This document shows, piece by piece, positions 18,001-26,311 of a stretch of 64,000 nt of DNA. Positions within the stretch are counted from its first letter, which is position 1. The number at the start of each line of letters is the position of its first letter. This stretch comes from Mucilaginibacter corticis (GTDB lineage: Bacteria > Bacteroidota > Bacteroidia > Sphingobacteriales > Sphingobacteriaceae): positions 1,798,001 to 1,862,000 of the forward strand of contig NZ_VLPK01000001.1 of the NCBI RefSeq assembly GCF_007558865.1, written 5' to 3'. The notes below the pieces were generated by a model. That model did no database searches. It had not been told where the DNA came from and saw only the letters and a list, made by a program, of their open reading frames with translations. A program made the position numbers and the translations under genes.

Positions 18001-18379
18001 CCACAATATTTACACCTGTTTTCCAGCCATTTTCGCGGCCGGCAACACCGGCTTCGGCGGTAATGTCGGTAAACTTCATATTACCGCGATTCAGGTATAG
18101 TTTATTATCGCTCATGTTGCCCGAGAAATAAATATCGTCCAGGCCATCGTTGTTCAGATCGCCTATGGCAACGCCGCCGCCGTTATAAAAAGCCTGATAA
18201 TTCAGGATGTTTTTTTCAAAGTTCTCGGTGATGACATTATTGAAGAGGATGCCTGTTTTGGATGAGTCTAATAAAGTAAATAGCTGTTTTTCGGGCACCG
18301 CGTTTGATTGATCTTTGTTAGATCGACCGCATGCGGATAGTAAAACAATACAAATTGCACCTAAGTAAAATTTTGTCAT
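15062..18379 (-). CDS. VCBS/FG-GAP repeat lipoprotein with ASPIC/UnbV domain
   Basis: 1105 residues; the lipobox is LLSACGRS. The N-terminal half contains many FG-GAP/VCBS repeats with calcium-loop signatures such as DLNNDGLDDIYFSG, DVNGDGKPDIFQC and DINGDGLPDIYLS, predicting a beta-propeller. An ASPIC/UnbV domain follows near residues 520-590 (LRINLKGAGKNTDGLGTKV, then KGYLSTVSAQLHFGLG). A second set of repeats fills the C-terminal half. It belongs to the CRTAC1-like extracellular protein family. The gene is directly upstream of the haloperoxidase-like gene, so the two products may act together at the surface; that is inference. Confidence 0.92.
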   Translation of the reverse strand: MTKFYLGAICIVLLSACGRSNKDQSNAVPEKQLFTLLDSSKTGILFNNVITENFEKNILNYQAFYNGGGVAIGDLNNDGLDDIYFSGNMSDNKLYLNRGNMKFTDITAEAGVAGRENGWKTGVNIVDVNGDGKPDIFQCYSGRGPGANRKNQLFINQGLDAHGIPVFKDEAESYGLADTAYSTQAYFFDYDKDGDLDLLLVNENTKIMHELDDVNIQQLKKQDDPQVCTKLYRNDNGHFTDVTKKAGLNMSTLSYGLAAAIADINGDGLPDIYLSNDYSVPDAMYINNGDGTFTDKMTTTLDHITLFSMGNSITDINNDGLPDIFTLDMLPEDNKRQKLLAGMDNYESFNINLRNGFYYQYMRNMLHMNNGNGTFSEIGQLAGISNTDWSWAPLFADYDNDGMKDLYVTNGYMRDFTNMDVLKYNENYFKSINGEIEPKHVLDMLSNMPSSDVKNYIFKNNGDLTFTDKSAAWGMTLPSNSNGAAYADLDNDGDLDLVVNNINRSAFVYENKSDKSEHYLRINLKGAGKNTDGLGTKVTVYTKGKLQVIEQMPAKGYLSTVSAQLHFGLGKNKEADSIRVVWLSGKQQVVTKVAADRLLTFYEKDAKDIYRKPAPVAPVFKEIPSPVAAEQVPNQINDYKRQPLLVNALSFVGPCMAKGDVNGDGLEDVFVGGDVHTPGALYIQQKGGKFIKDEQPFLADKDSQDADAVFFDANGDGYLDLYVVSGGYASFKDNDPLFQDRLYLNDGKGKLVKAQGTLPAMLVSKSCVRVGDINGDGKPDLFVGGRNAGSRYPEAPKSFILINDGKGHFTDQIKTIAPELEHIGMVTDAAILDMNGDKKADLVLVGDWMPISVFINQGGKLANQTDKYFDKEYNGWWNSLKVEDLNGDGKPDLVVGNLGLNSQCKVSDAEPAELCYKDFDDNGAIDPILCFYIQGKSYPYLTRDELLDQMSIMRARFPDYKSYADATLKDVFTEDEMKGAKTLKANYLKTAYFEGTAGGKYKEMPLPIQAQYAPVYTITSLDYDGDGHKDLLLCGNIYQSRIRFGKYDANHGVLLKGDGKGGFSYVPEMQSNLRLKGDVRSVITLNNTLLIGINQQKMRAFQFGK

Positions 18380-18895
18380 AGAATGGCTTTAGTAATTAAG
18401 ATTATTTATTTGAATTACCGTGAAAAGCTAATAACCACCCAATTTTGAAAAACGAAGCAGACGTAAAATACCCTGAACGGCACAATAGGTTCATTAGGCA
18501 AATCCGCTTATATAATTTTTATCAGTTTTATTGGTTGAGAATTGGCATTCCCCGAACGTAAATTCAAACACAAGGTAATGCATTTTTTACAAAGAAACAG
18601 CATGATTAGTCTGTTTTTTTTATGGGGATGTCGTTTTAAATCTGTATAAAAATTTATCTTTTATTGCGATGATATATAAAAGTGTATTAAATTAGCACCG
18701 CATCTATTAAGTGCAAACCAATTATTGCCACTTTGGCGAAATCAATTCCGGATAGCATTACACTGTCATTTATGTGATATGGCCTATCTGTGATTTCTTC
18801 TTTCGGTAAGAGTTTTACAGCTTTATAATGCACCTGATTAATACAAGAAACATTAATAAACTATTTTATAAAACCACTTATTGCAACTTTTTTAA
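18380..18895. other. Long divergent intergenic region
   Basis: 516 bp between divergent genes. It must hold both promoters. I see no ORF of note, no strong hairpin and no clean TAnnTTTG box. The length is unusual for this compact region. Confidence 0.5.
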
Positions 18896-19987
18896 ATGAA
18901 AAAACTTTTACTTACTTCATTCTTATTTGCCAGTTTATTATCGGCAAAAACTTTTGCCCAAGGCTGTGTGGCCATACGCAGCACAGGCGGTGTTTGTTCA
19001 ATGCTTGAACACCCCGACAGTACTAACGAAAATGGCGCCTGGATCTTTAATTCAAACAATCGCTATTTTCGCTCATACAAACACTTTATCGGCCGGCAGG
19101 AGCAAAAACAGCGTATTGCCGCAGGTACCAATGTTATCAACCACTCTTACACACAGGATATGGCATTGACCCGCGTATTTAACAGCCGTTGGTCAGCCGC
19201 CATTGATATACCGGTTCTTGCCAATACCAGGTCGTCGCTTTATGAGCATGGGGGTAGCAAACGTGCGCTGACCTCTTCTTTCGGCGTGGGCGATATCAGG
19301 GTGTCAACTTATGCATGGCTGCTTGACCCGGCTAAAGTAAAAAACTTTAACGTGCAGCTTGGCCTGGGTATTAAATTTGCGACAGGCGCCTACAACTACC
19401 AGGATTATTTTAGAAATACCGGCCCGAACGGATCAAGCTTGTTAGGCCCTGTTGACCAGTCAATACAGTTAGGTGACGGCGGGACAGGCTTAACTTTAGA
19501 GGTAAATACTTTTTACCACTTATCATCAGCTTTCAACCTGTATGGCAATTTCTACTATTTATCTAATCCACGCCAGGTTAATGGTACATCAACGGCTCGT
19601 GGTGGTGTAGCAAGCGCTGCTAATATTGCCAATACCAGCGATGTAATGAGCGTACCTGACCAGTATATGGCCCGCGCAGGTGCAAGTGTGAAAGTAAACA
19701 AATTTACTTTTTCTGCCGGTGTAAGAGACGAGTGCTTACCGGTACATGACCTTATCGGCGGCAGTGACGGCTTCAGAAGACCGGGCTACATCATATCGGC
19801 CGAGCCGGGAGTAACTTACGAGTTTAAAGGTGTAACTATATACGCTTTGGCACCATGGGCCTTGATACGTGACCGTACACAAAGTGTACCTGATATTTTG
19901 AAAACACAACAAACAGGTACTTACACCCACGGCGATGCCGCCTTTGCTGATTATGTGATCAATGTGGGCATTGGTTTTAAATTATAA
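18896..19987 (+). CDS. Outer-membrane barrel protein, transporter-like, unknown
   Basis: 363 residues; signal peptide MKKLLLTSFLFASLLSAKTFAQ. The mature N-terminus has an unusual pair of cysteines, QGCVAIRSTGGVCSM, followed by a long beta-rich body with alternating aromatic residues and a terminal INVGIGFKL strand, as in outer-membrane barrels of the MetA-pathway/transporter type. Segments such as FNVQLGLGIKFATGAYNYQDY and YALAPWALIRDRTQSVPD fit that view. The function is unknown. It faces the tRNA-Pro gene across a strong bidirectional hairpin. Confidence 0.72.
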   Translation: MKKLLLTSFLFASLLSAKTFAQGCVAIRSTGGVCSMLEHPDSTNENGAWIFNSNNRYFRSYKHFIGRQEQKQRIAAGTNVINHSYTQDMALTRVFNSRWSAAIDIPVLANTRSSLYEHGGSKRALTSSFGVGDIRVSTYAWLLDPAKVKNFNVQLGLGIKFATGAYNYQDYFRNTGPNGSSLLGPVDQSIQLGDGGTGLTLEVNTFYHLSSAFNLYGNFYYLSNPRQVNGTSTARGGVASAANIANTSDVMSVPDQYMARAGASVKVNKFTFSAGVRDECLPVHDLIGGSDGFRRPGYIISAEPGVTYEFKGVTIYALAPWALIRDRTQSVPDILKTQQTGTYTHGDAAFADYVINVGIGFKL

Positions 19988-20007
19988 GCGCTTAAAATAA
20001 AGAGTTT

Positions 20008-20054
20008 GAAATAACAAAAGCCTTTAGGTTATACCTAAAGGCTTTTGTTATTTC
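20008..20054. terminator. Bidirectional terminator, perfect 22-bp stem
   Basis: The two 22-nt arms at 20008-20029 and 20033-20054 are perfectly complementary, with loop TAT. The stem core is AAAAGCCTTTAGGT, with A/T runs on both sides, so it should terminate the outer-membrane protein gene on the plus strand and tRNA-Pro on the minus strand. Confidence 0.88.
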
Positions 20055-20056
20055 AG

Positions 20057-20130
20057 TCGGGATGGCGGGATTCGAACCCACGACCTCCAGCACCCCATGC
20101 TGGCGCGATACCGGGCTACGCTACATCCCG
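20057..20130 (-). tRNA. tRNA-Pro(GGG)
   Basis: 74 nt, full cloverleaf. Acceptor CGGGATG/CATCCCG with discriminator A; anticodon arm CCAGC-ATGGGGT-GCTGG gives anticodon GGG; T arm GTGGG-TTCGAAT-CCCGC. CCA is not encoded. Confidence 0.97.
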
Positions 20131-20145
20131 AACGTGTTGGGGTTA

Positions 20146-20176
20146 CAAATATAATAACGCGTACTATTTGGTCAAA
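20146..20176 (-). promoter_or_regulatory. Bacteroidota-type promoter of tRNA-Pro
   Basis: On the minus strand, TTTG (20176-20173), 19 nt, then TATATTTG (20153-20146), about 16 nt before the tRNA 5' end. It matches the -33 TTTG / -7 TAnnTTTG consensus. The -33 part overlaps a palindrome ACTATTTG-GT-CAAATAGT at 20163-20180. Confidence 0.75.
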
Positions 20177-20192
20177 TAGTAATTGCAAGTAA

Positions 20193-21506
20193 TCAGGGAT
20201 GCGGTTCTTTGGTGATCGCGTCGCTTAAATAACCGCCGAAAAGGCTTAACTGTAACTCGGCAGGCTGGTCGCCATTAATGGTAAAATCATTGATGGACGT
20301 CCCGTTCAACGCACCTGTGGTGTTGTCGATGGTCCATTTTTCTTCCAGCACCTTGCGGCCGGCTTCGCCCAGGTTGTTATCGTCAAAATAACTAATGGTC
20401 ATGGTGTTGGCCTGCAGCGTCATTATCAGGTAGCCATTATACCCAAGCGGGATGTTGCCGTTAAGCACCTGCCGCCTCCGCGAATCGTACAATACCAGGT
20501 TACGGTTCTCGCCGCTGGCAGGGTTATTATTGCGGGGCCGTTTTACGCCGCCGTCGGTGGTGTAAAGTTCAACCGGCATACCGCTGTTGCCAATACAACG
20601 CGCAAACAGGTTGCCGCCGTTGCTCATTTTATTTGGCCCGTAAACAGAAAAATAATGCTCATGCCCCCACAGCCAGATAATGTCACGCCCGGCAGGCAAC
20701 AGCGAAGCAATGTATGCAGCAGGTTTAGGGAACTCCGATTCGAACGCCGAAAAGCATTGGTGATGCGACAGGATAATGATACCCCGGTTATCATCGCTTA
20801 GCTTTACCGTGTTTTGCAGCCATGTTTTCTGTTCGGGTGTAAGGTCAAGGTCGGTATTTGGGGTAAGGCCTAATAATCCCGTTAAAGAGTCGTAGCCTGT
20901 ATCTAAACCTATAATGCGCCAGTATTCGTTCTCTAAAGTAAAAAAGCTGGCTTGTTGTACCTGTGTTGGTGCTTCCTGATCAGGCGCGTAGGCACCCATA
21001 TAGGGCAGCAGTTGGGTGAAATAGCTTTTGCCGCTCGAGTACATTTCATGATTGCCTATCATGGCGAAGCTGCCGAGTGTTCCGTAGGGCCAGGTACCGC
21101 CCTGGTCGGTATTAAAATTTTCGGCTATCTCCTTGTCATTTCCCACATAATAGGTATCACCAAGGTGGATGCTGTAATCCTGGATACCGGCTTGTTTGGC
21201 CACCAGTTGCGACTCGGCAGTGTACGATGCCCAATCGCTCAATATCGCTATGCTGACAGGTTCGGTCGACGGTTTGGCTATCTTAAAGATCCCCGTATTG
21301 TCGCCGCTGTAAACAGGGTAAGGCTTATACTTTGCCTGGCAAACGCTGCCTACATTTTTTAAAAACCAGGTCAGTTTGTTCTCTTCAACCAGGCCATCCA
21401 TATTATACAACGGGACAGGCTTTGCAACGCTGTCATTAATAGCACTCAACTGGTTTGATAACGAGGACCGGTTAAGGCCTACCAAGTCACTTTGATTTCT
21501 TAGCAT
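20193..21506 (-). CDS. Calcineurin-like metallophosphoesterase
   Basis: 437 residues, no signal peptide. The metal-site motifs are in order: ILSDWAS, HLGDTYYVG, MIGNHEMYSSG, LSHHQCFSAF and LWGHEHYFSVYG, as in purple-acid-phosphatase-like enzymes. The first motif has Trp where DxH is usual, so one ligand may come from elsewhere. The C-terminal 130 residues (YLIMTLQANTMTISYFDDNN) form a beta-rich tail. It lies 33 bp downstream of the patatin gene on the same strand; together they could break a phospholipid and then a phosphate ester, but the substrate is unknown. Confidence 0.85.
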   Translation of the reverse strand: MLRNQSDLVGLNRSSLSNQLSAINDSVAKPVPLYNMDGLVEENKLTWFLKNVGSVCQAKYKPYPVYSGDNTGIFKIAKPSTEPVSIAILSDWASYTAESQLVAKQAGIQDYSIHLGDTYYVGNDKEIAENFNTDQGGTWPYGTLGSFAMIGNHEMYSSGKSYFTQLLPYMGAYAPDQEAPTQVQQASFFTLENEYWRIIGLDTGYDSLTGLLGLTPNTDLDLTPEQKTWLQNTVKLSDDNRGIIILSHHQCFSAFESEFPKPAAYIASLLPAGRDIIWLWGHEHYFSVYGPNKMSNGGNLFARCIGNSGMPVELYTTDGGVKRPRNNNPASGENRNLVLYDSRRRQVLNGNIPLGYNGYLIMTLQANTMTISYFDDNNLGEAGRKVLEEKWTIDNTTGALNGTSINDFTINGDQPAELQLSLFGGYLSDAITKEPHP

Positions 21507-21539
21507 CTGATCACGATTAAGTGGTTTATGTCAAGTTTC

Positions 21540-22562
21540 TTACTCAAATACCACAGGGTCCTCGCCTTGCAGCAATACAGTTATGATGTCATCCATTTCG
21601 GCACAGTTTTGCGCGGTATCTGTGCCTACCTGCAGCAGAGCCTGGATATTTTGATCAGAGGCATCGTCCATCTGCGGATTGGCTGTACCCAGGCTTGATG
21701 GTTGGATCCGTACATAATTTGCCTGGTGGTTTTGTGCCGAAAACATTTTGATCATGTGGTAATTGGTCACCTCGGCCGCGCCCGACATCATGATATCGAT
21801 AACCGGTTTTACCCAGCCTATCTCGCCCCAGCCTTTTGCTTTTTCATAACTATATGGCGCATCCTGGCTGCCTGTGCCGATAGATACCACATACATATCC
21901 TTGGCAGTAGGGCTACCTACCGAGTTCCTGACCTCAGAATAAGCGCAAAGCGATGGGTTATTGGCAAAAACACCGCCATCTACACAGGCATAGCTTTGAC
22001 CGCTGATAGAAGTGATCAGTTCTGTTTCAAAATAAGTTGGCGCAGCGGATGTTGAACGTGCCACCTGGCGCACATAAAAATCGGCCACATCACCTTTTAG
22101 CTTTTGATCATGCTGGGCAAAAAACTTGGTTTCGCGGTTTTGAATATCGTAGCTGGTAATGATGCAGGGTTTTAGCAACTGGCTCAATTTAATATCACCA
22201 AAATATTCCTGGAGGCAGCTCTCAATACCTGCTGCAGCATATTTTTCTTCCACCACACCACCAATTGATCTGAGTTTATGCCAGATAGTAGAATTAAAGA
22301 TTTTGTCGCCATTTTTTACATAAAGGTCTACCGCTTCCTTGGCCGAGAACCTGGCCTTCTTTGGATCGTCAGCCGATGGGCATAATAAGATACAGGTTAA
22401 AATACCACCAGTACTGGTGCCTGCAAAAAAATCGAAGTATTCTGCTATCCGCGCATCCGGATTGCCTGTTTTTTCCTGCAGTTTGGCCTCTAAAGCTACC
22501 AGTATTTGTCCCGGAATGATGCCGCGGATACCGCCGCCATCTATCGATAAGATTTTTTTCAT
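21540..22562 (-). CDS. Patatin-like phospholipase
   Basis: 340 residues, no signal peptide, so probably cytoplasmic or at the inner membrane face. All patatin landmarks are visible: oxyanion glycines DGGGIRGIIPG at 8-18, nucleophile S50 in GTSTGG, and catalytic D195 in VDGGVFANNPS. The pattern of a full-length bacterial patatin is kept, so it should be an active Ser-Asp lipid acyl hydrolase. It is first in a two-gene unit with the metallophosphoesterase and diverges from the DUF5995 gene (161 bp). No cyclase, TIR or other antiphage partner is adjacent, so a CBASS-like role is not supported. Confidence 0.92.
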   Translation of the reverse strand: MKKILSIDGGGIRGIIPGQILVALEAKLQEKTGNPDARIAEYFDFFAGTSTGGILTCILLCPSADDPKKARFSAKEAVDLYVKNGDKIFNSTIWHKLRSIGGVVEEKYAAAGIESCLQEYFGDIKLSQLLKPCIITSYDIQNRETKFFAQHDQKLKGDVADFYVRQVARSTSAAPTYFETELITSISGQSYACVDGGVFANNPSLCAYSEVRNSVGSPTAKDMYVVSIGTGSQDAPYSYEKAKGWGEIGWVKPVIDIMMSGAAEVTNYHMIKMFSAQNHQANYVRIQPSSLGTANPQMDDASDQNIQALLQVGTDTAQNCAEMDDIITVLLQGEDPVVFE

Positions 22563-22723
22563 TTTTATTATTGGGTGATTGGTTTGAATTGGTTAAAGCG
22601 GGTTCACGTTGCCCCCGGCAGAAAGAACGTATTGCTTATGGGGTTGATAAAACCCGCCATAAAGTATTGTGTCTCAATTCAAAGTTAAATAGAATATATA
22701 TCTTTAGCTATTAAAAAATCATA

Positions 22724-23512
22724 ATGGCCGCAACTACAATTGATGATATTATTACGTCGCTTCAAAATATAATTGCGCAGTGCACTGCCAATAACAGCAG
22801 GTTAGGTTACTTCGCTACGTTATATTTAAAAGTTACCCAAAGCGTAAAGGACGGCATAGCTGCGGGGCAGTTTCAGGATGGCCCGAGGATGGAGAAACTG
22901 GATGTTGTTTTTGCCAGCAGATATCTGACCGCTTATGAGCAATATCAAAATCATCAGCAGCCTACACAGTCGTGGGCTATAGCTTTTGAGCAGGCCGAGA
23001 AATCGTCCATATTGGTTTTGCAGCACCTGCTGTTGGGAATGAATGCCCATATTAATCTTGACCTGGGTATAGCAGCGGTGGAGGTTTGCGGCGATGATCC
23101 GCTGACATCTTTACAGCAGGACTTTGATTCTATCAATACCATCATATCCGCGCTAACCAATGAAGTGTTGTTTGAGCTTGGGCAGGTTTCGCCGTTATTA
23201 TCGCTGCTTGGGTTGCATGCATCTGATAATAATTCGGCGCTTATCCAGTTCAGCATAGGCAATGCCCGCGATGGTGCCTGGTGTTTTGCCGAAGGGCTTA
23301 TTGCAAAAAAAGGAACTGAATACGATCAATATATTGCCGACAGGGATACTACGATCACCAAATTAGCCAAAAGCCTGATACACGGTACAGGGTTTTTTAT
23401 GAACGCCACACTTTGGCTGATCCATATTTTTGAAAAGAGAAACCCCGCAGCAGTTATAAAAGTGCTTAATGAGTATCAGAAAAAGAAGATCGTAATAGCT
23501 AAAGCTGATTAG
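22724..23512 (+). CDS. DUF5995 family protein
   Basis: 262 residues, no signal peptide, mainly helical. The block HLLLGMNAHINLDLGIAAVE, followed by DPLTSLQQDFDSIN, is what I recognise as the core of DUF5995; the conserved N-H-I-N and later DGAWCFAEGL could form a polar or metal site. The function of the family is unknown. It is divergent from the patatin-phosphoesterase pair and could share its regulatory region. Its stop overlaps the stop of a small convergent gene. Confidence 0.78.
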   Translation: MAATTIDDIITSLQNIIAQCTANNSRLGYFATLYLKVTQSVKDGIAAGQFQDGPRMEKLDVVFASRYLTAYEQYQNHQQPTQSWAIAFEQAEKSSILVLQHLLLGMNAHINLDLGIAAVEVCGDDPLTSLQQDFDSINTIISALTNEVLFELGQVSPLLSLLGLHASDNNSALIQFSIGNARDGAWCFAEGLIAKKGTEYDQYIADRDTTITKLAKSLIHGTGFFMNATLWLIHIFEKRNPAAVIKVLNEYQKKKIVIAKAD

Positions 23513-23688
23513 TTGCTGTAAACGTGTTTTTTCTCGTTTACCTCAATAATTTTGGCAGAGATACCAACTTCGCCGGTTGACTTTAACTCGTCAGCAGATA
23601 CACCGTATTTTTTCAACCAATACTCATCATTGTAAGCATCGCGTATTTCCATTACGTCCCGTTGTTGTTTTTTTACGTTATTTTCCAT
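23509..23688 (-). CDS. Small DUF3606-like protein
   Basis: 59 residues from the ATG at 23688; a longer start at 23730 adds a weak leader (RYLDLLSSLNSKV) and seems less likely. The segment DAYNDEYWLKKYGVSADELKS resembles the YWxKKFGVSxxxL core of the DUF3606 family, often found as short stress-associated cytoplasmic proteins. The assignment is tentative. It converges with the DUF5995 gene and the stop codons overlap by 4 bp. Confidence 0.6.
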   Translation of the reverse strand: MENNVKKQQRDVMEIRDAYNDEYWLKKYGVSADELKSTGEVGISAKIIEVNEKKHVYSN

Positions 23689-23866
23689 GACTTTACTATT
23701 TAAAGAAGATAACAAATCTAAATAGCGCATATAAAGTTATGGTTGGTTTAATGTTAAGTAAATGTTAAGTGCGTTAATTGACTATAAACTGACAATTGTT
23801 TTAATAGGTTTTGAAAGGAATATCTAAGATTTTATTTACTCCTGTGTTGGATGTGCTAAATTATTC

Positions 23867-25870
23867 TCATTTCAGCACCATGATTGATTTATCCGTTATA
23901 TTTTTAATAACCTCATCAAGTTCGTAAGCCGAGATCAGCAGGTATTCAAGCGCCTCGTCTCTGTCGCTGTCTGTTAACTTTGCATCTTTAATTAGTTGTA
24001 CAATAGCCATGATCCGTGTAAGCGGGGCACGGATAATATGCGATTGCATCCACGATATTTCTATCAATTTCTCGTTTAACGATTTCAACATTTGTTCTTT
24101 CTGATGCTGCTTTGTTATATCCTGCATGGCGCCTACCATACGGGTGGCCTTGCCTCCGGCATTGCGTATAATAACGCTTTTATCAATTACATAGGCGCAC
24201 GTGCCATCTTGTTTAATGTAGCGGTATTCGTCATGCCAATTAGTTTGCTGACTGTTTATGGCTTTGCCAATACCTTCCAAAACGCGGTCAACATCTTCCG
24301 GGTGAATGTGTGCAGCGATGGTTTGCTTGTCGCCGGTACCCGAGCCCTCGTCATAACCAAAAATAGTTTTATAACCTTGCCCCCATGAGATTATTTCGGT
24401 TTGCAAATCCCAATCCCAGATAGCGTCGGAAGTAGCTTCGGTTGCATAGACATATTTTTCGTTACTTTCTTTAAGCAATTCCTCGCGTTGAAAGTTTTCT
24501 AAAATAACATGTAAAATGCGACACGCTCTTTTAATGGTATTTTCTTCATATTCGCTGGGTGCACGCACCTCGTGAAAGTAATTGGCAAAGGTAGCCATCA
24601 CATTGCCGCTCTTGTCAAAAATCGGCGCCGACCAGCAAGCCTTCAGGCCGAAACGGGCGGCGAGCTCTCTATAATCGGCCCAACGCGGGTCATTGGCTAT
24701 ATCGGTAACTATCACCTTTTGGCGGGTAAAGGCTGCTGTACCGCAAGAACCTGCGTTGATCCCAATTTTGCAGCCTTCTACGGCATCCAAAAAATCTTTA
24801 GGCAAACCCGGTGAAGCCAGCGTGAACATCTGTGAGTTTTTTACCTGTTGCATAGAACATAACATACCGGGATGAATTTCTTCAATGCCCGATAAGTAAC
24901 TCATCAACACACTATGTCGGTTCGAATCCTGCTTCATGTTTATTTGCAGTACCTTCGTCTCCAGTTTGTCCAGTTTTTGATAGTACAGGCTTTCGGTGAT
25001 ATCGTTTGCTACCACCATCAGAGCATCGGTATTTTTAAATAGAAACCTTGCGCCCCATATTTCAACCTGTAGCTTTGTTTTATCTTTACGCTGATGGATA
25101 AACGTGCCCGGATAAATAGTTCCTGCGCCCCAGTCAACCACATTTCTTGCAGCCATTAAATTCGGAATTTCCTCAGGCGGGCGCAGGTCCATGGCCGTCA
25201 TATTCAAAAACTCTGAGCGCGTGTAACCGTATCGTGTCAGTGCCGCGTCGTTAACATCAAGTATTTTCAGCGTTTTAAAATCATACACCCATTTAGCCAG
25301 GGGGCTCGATGTAAAAAGTATCTGATATACCTCTTCAGAGTTTTTTAATTCCTCTTTTGCCTTCATCGTGGCCACCAGGTCGGTGGTTTCATTACAGATC
25401 ACTAACACGCCTTCCGTTTTGCCTGATTCGCCGTTCACCGGGCTGTAGTTAAACGTACAATACACATCCTCCATTTTACCATTGCGAAAGATCGGGATCA
25501 GCTGGTCCACGCTCCAGGTGGCTTCGCCGCCATTCATTACCTGATCAATTAACGGCTTAATTACGGGCCATACCTCGTGCCAGCAATCTTCGCCGCGCTG
25601 ACCCAAAGCAGTAGGGTGTCTACCGTCTTTATCCAGACTGGGTCTGAAAGCATCGTTATAAAACTGAATAAGTTCAGGCCCCCACCATAAAAACATCGGA
25701 TATTTGGAATTAACGATGATGCCCAGTGTTGTAAGCAGGCTTTGAGGCCAATCATCGGGGCTGCCTAAAATCGTGTCCTCCCAATCGAAACCGCATATTA
25801 GCTGGCCCATCTCTCCGCCGTTTTTTAAGTAACGGTTAAGTAGTTGATATGTGAGGTCGGTTTGTCGCAT
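23867..25870 (-). CDS. PAS/GAF sensor with H-box but no ATPase domain
   Basis: 667 residues, no membrane segment. Domain order as read: an N-terminal PAS-like domain (about 20-165, with MFLWWGPELIQFYNDAFRP), a PAS (about 180-300, with YTRSEFLNMTAMDLRPPEEI), a GAF (about 310-470, with GICNAGSCG-like INAGSCGTAAFTRQ), a PAS_3 (about 485-610), and a final 55-residue helical stretch. That stretch, SWMQSHIIRAPLTRIMAIVQ, is a HisKA-type H-box helix, and the protein stops 45 residues later. No N, G or F box of the ATPase exists in it or in the 136 bp after it. It may be a phospho-relay or dimerisation partner for another kinase. Confidence 0.85.
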   Translation of the reverse strand: MRQTDLTYQLLNRYLKNGGEMGQLICGFDWEDTILGSPDDWPQSLLTTLGIIVNSKYPMFLWWGPELIQFYNDAFRPSLDKDGRHPTALGQRGEDCWHEVWPVIKPLIDQVMNGGEATWSVDQLIPIFRNGKMEDVYCTFNYSPVNGESGKTEGVLVICNETTDLVATMKAKEELKNSEEVYQILFTSSPLAKWVYDFKTLKILDVNDAALTRYGYTRSEFLNMTAMDLRPPEEIPNLMAARNVVDWGAGTIYPGTFIHQRKDKTKLQVEIWGARFLFKNTDALMVVANDITESLYYQKLDKLETKVLQINMKQDSNRHSVLMSYLSGIEEIHPGMLCSMQQVKNSQMFTLASPGLPKDFLDAVEGCKIGINAGSCGTAAFTRQKVIVTDIANDPRWADYRELAARFGLKACWSAPIFDKSGNVMATFANYFHEVRAPSEYEENTIKRACRILHVILENFQREELLKESNEKYVYATEATSDAIWDWDLQTEIISWGQGYKTIFGYDEGSGTGDKQTIAAHIHPEDVDRVLEGIGKAINSQQTNWHDEYRYIKQDGTCAYVIDKSVIIRNAGGKATRMVGAMQDITKQHQKEQMLKSLNEKLIEISWMQSHIIRAPLTRIMAIVQLIKDAKLTDSDRDEALEYLLISAYELDEVIKNITDKSIMVLK

Positions 25871-26051
25871 TTAACAAATTGTGAAATTCGTAGAAATAAC
25901 ATTTAAAGTTAAAAATATAATCCGGCTTTAGTAATTTAAAACATTTGTATTAGTCGTAAAGCGATGGGCTTGATTAAGGGATATATATTTCCTATGTGAT
26001 TAGATGTAGCCATCTTAAGTTTTTATTATGATTAAATTAACGATCAAACCA

Positions 26052-26081
26052 TTTGCTGATTAATAAATTTTGCTATTTTTG
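26052..26081 (+). promoter_or_regulatory. Bacteroidota-type promoter of tRNA-Ala
   Basis: TTTG (26052-26055), 18 nt, TATTTTTG (26074-26081). The tRNA starts 55 bp downstream, which leaves a leader of about 47 nt. Confidence 0.6.
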
Positions 26082-26135
26082 CCGTCCGTTCGCGATAGAC
26101 AGTACAACTGCTAATCGAAAACTGCCACCTTAAAA

Positions 26136-26209
<74 letters not shown>

Positions 26210-26219
26210 CCTGATAATC

Positions 26220-26252
26220 AGCCACTTGCAAATATTTGTAAGTGGCTTTTTT
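26220..26252 (+). terminator. Terminator after tRNA-Ala
   Basis: Stem AGCCACTTGCAAA / TTGTAAGTGGCT (one mismatch or G-U), followed by TTTTTT, beginning 10 nt after the tRNA. Confidence 0.85.
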
Positions 26253-26311
26253 GTTAAAGGTAATGCCTGACCGACGTTTAATAGCATTCAAAACAATTCA
26301 TTAATGCAGAG

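Noticed and set aside
21540-22562. Patatin as a CBASS or other antiphage effector
   Set aside because: No nucleotide cyclase, TIR, ubiquitin-like or ring-nuclease gene is adjacent; the neighbours are a phosphoesterase and DUF5995.
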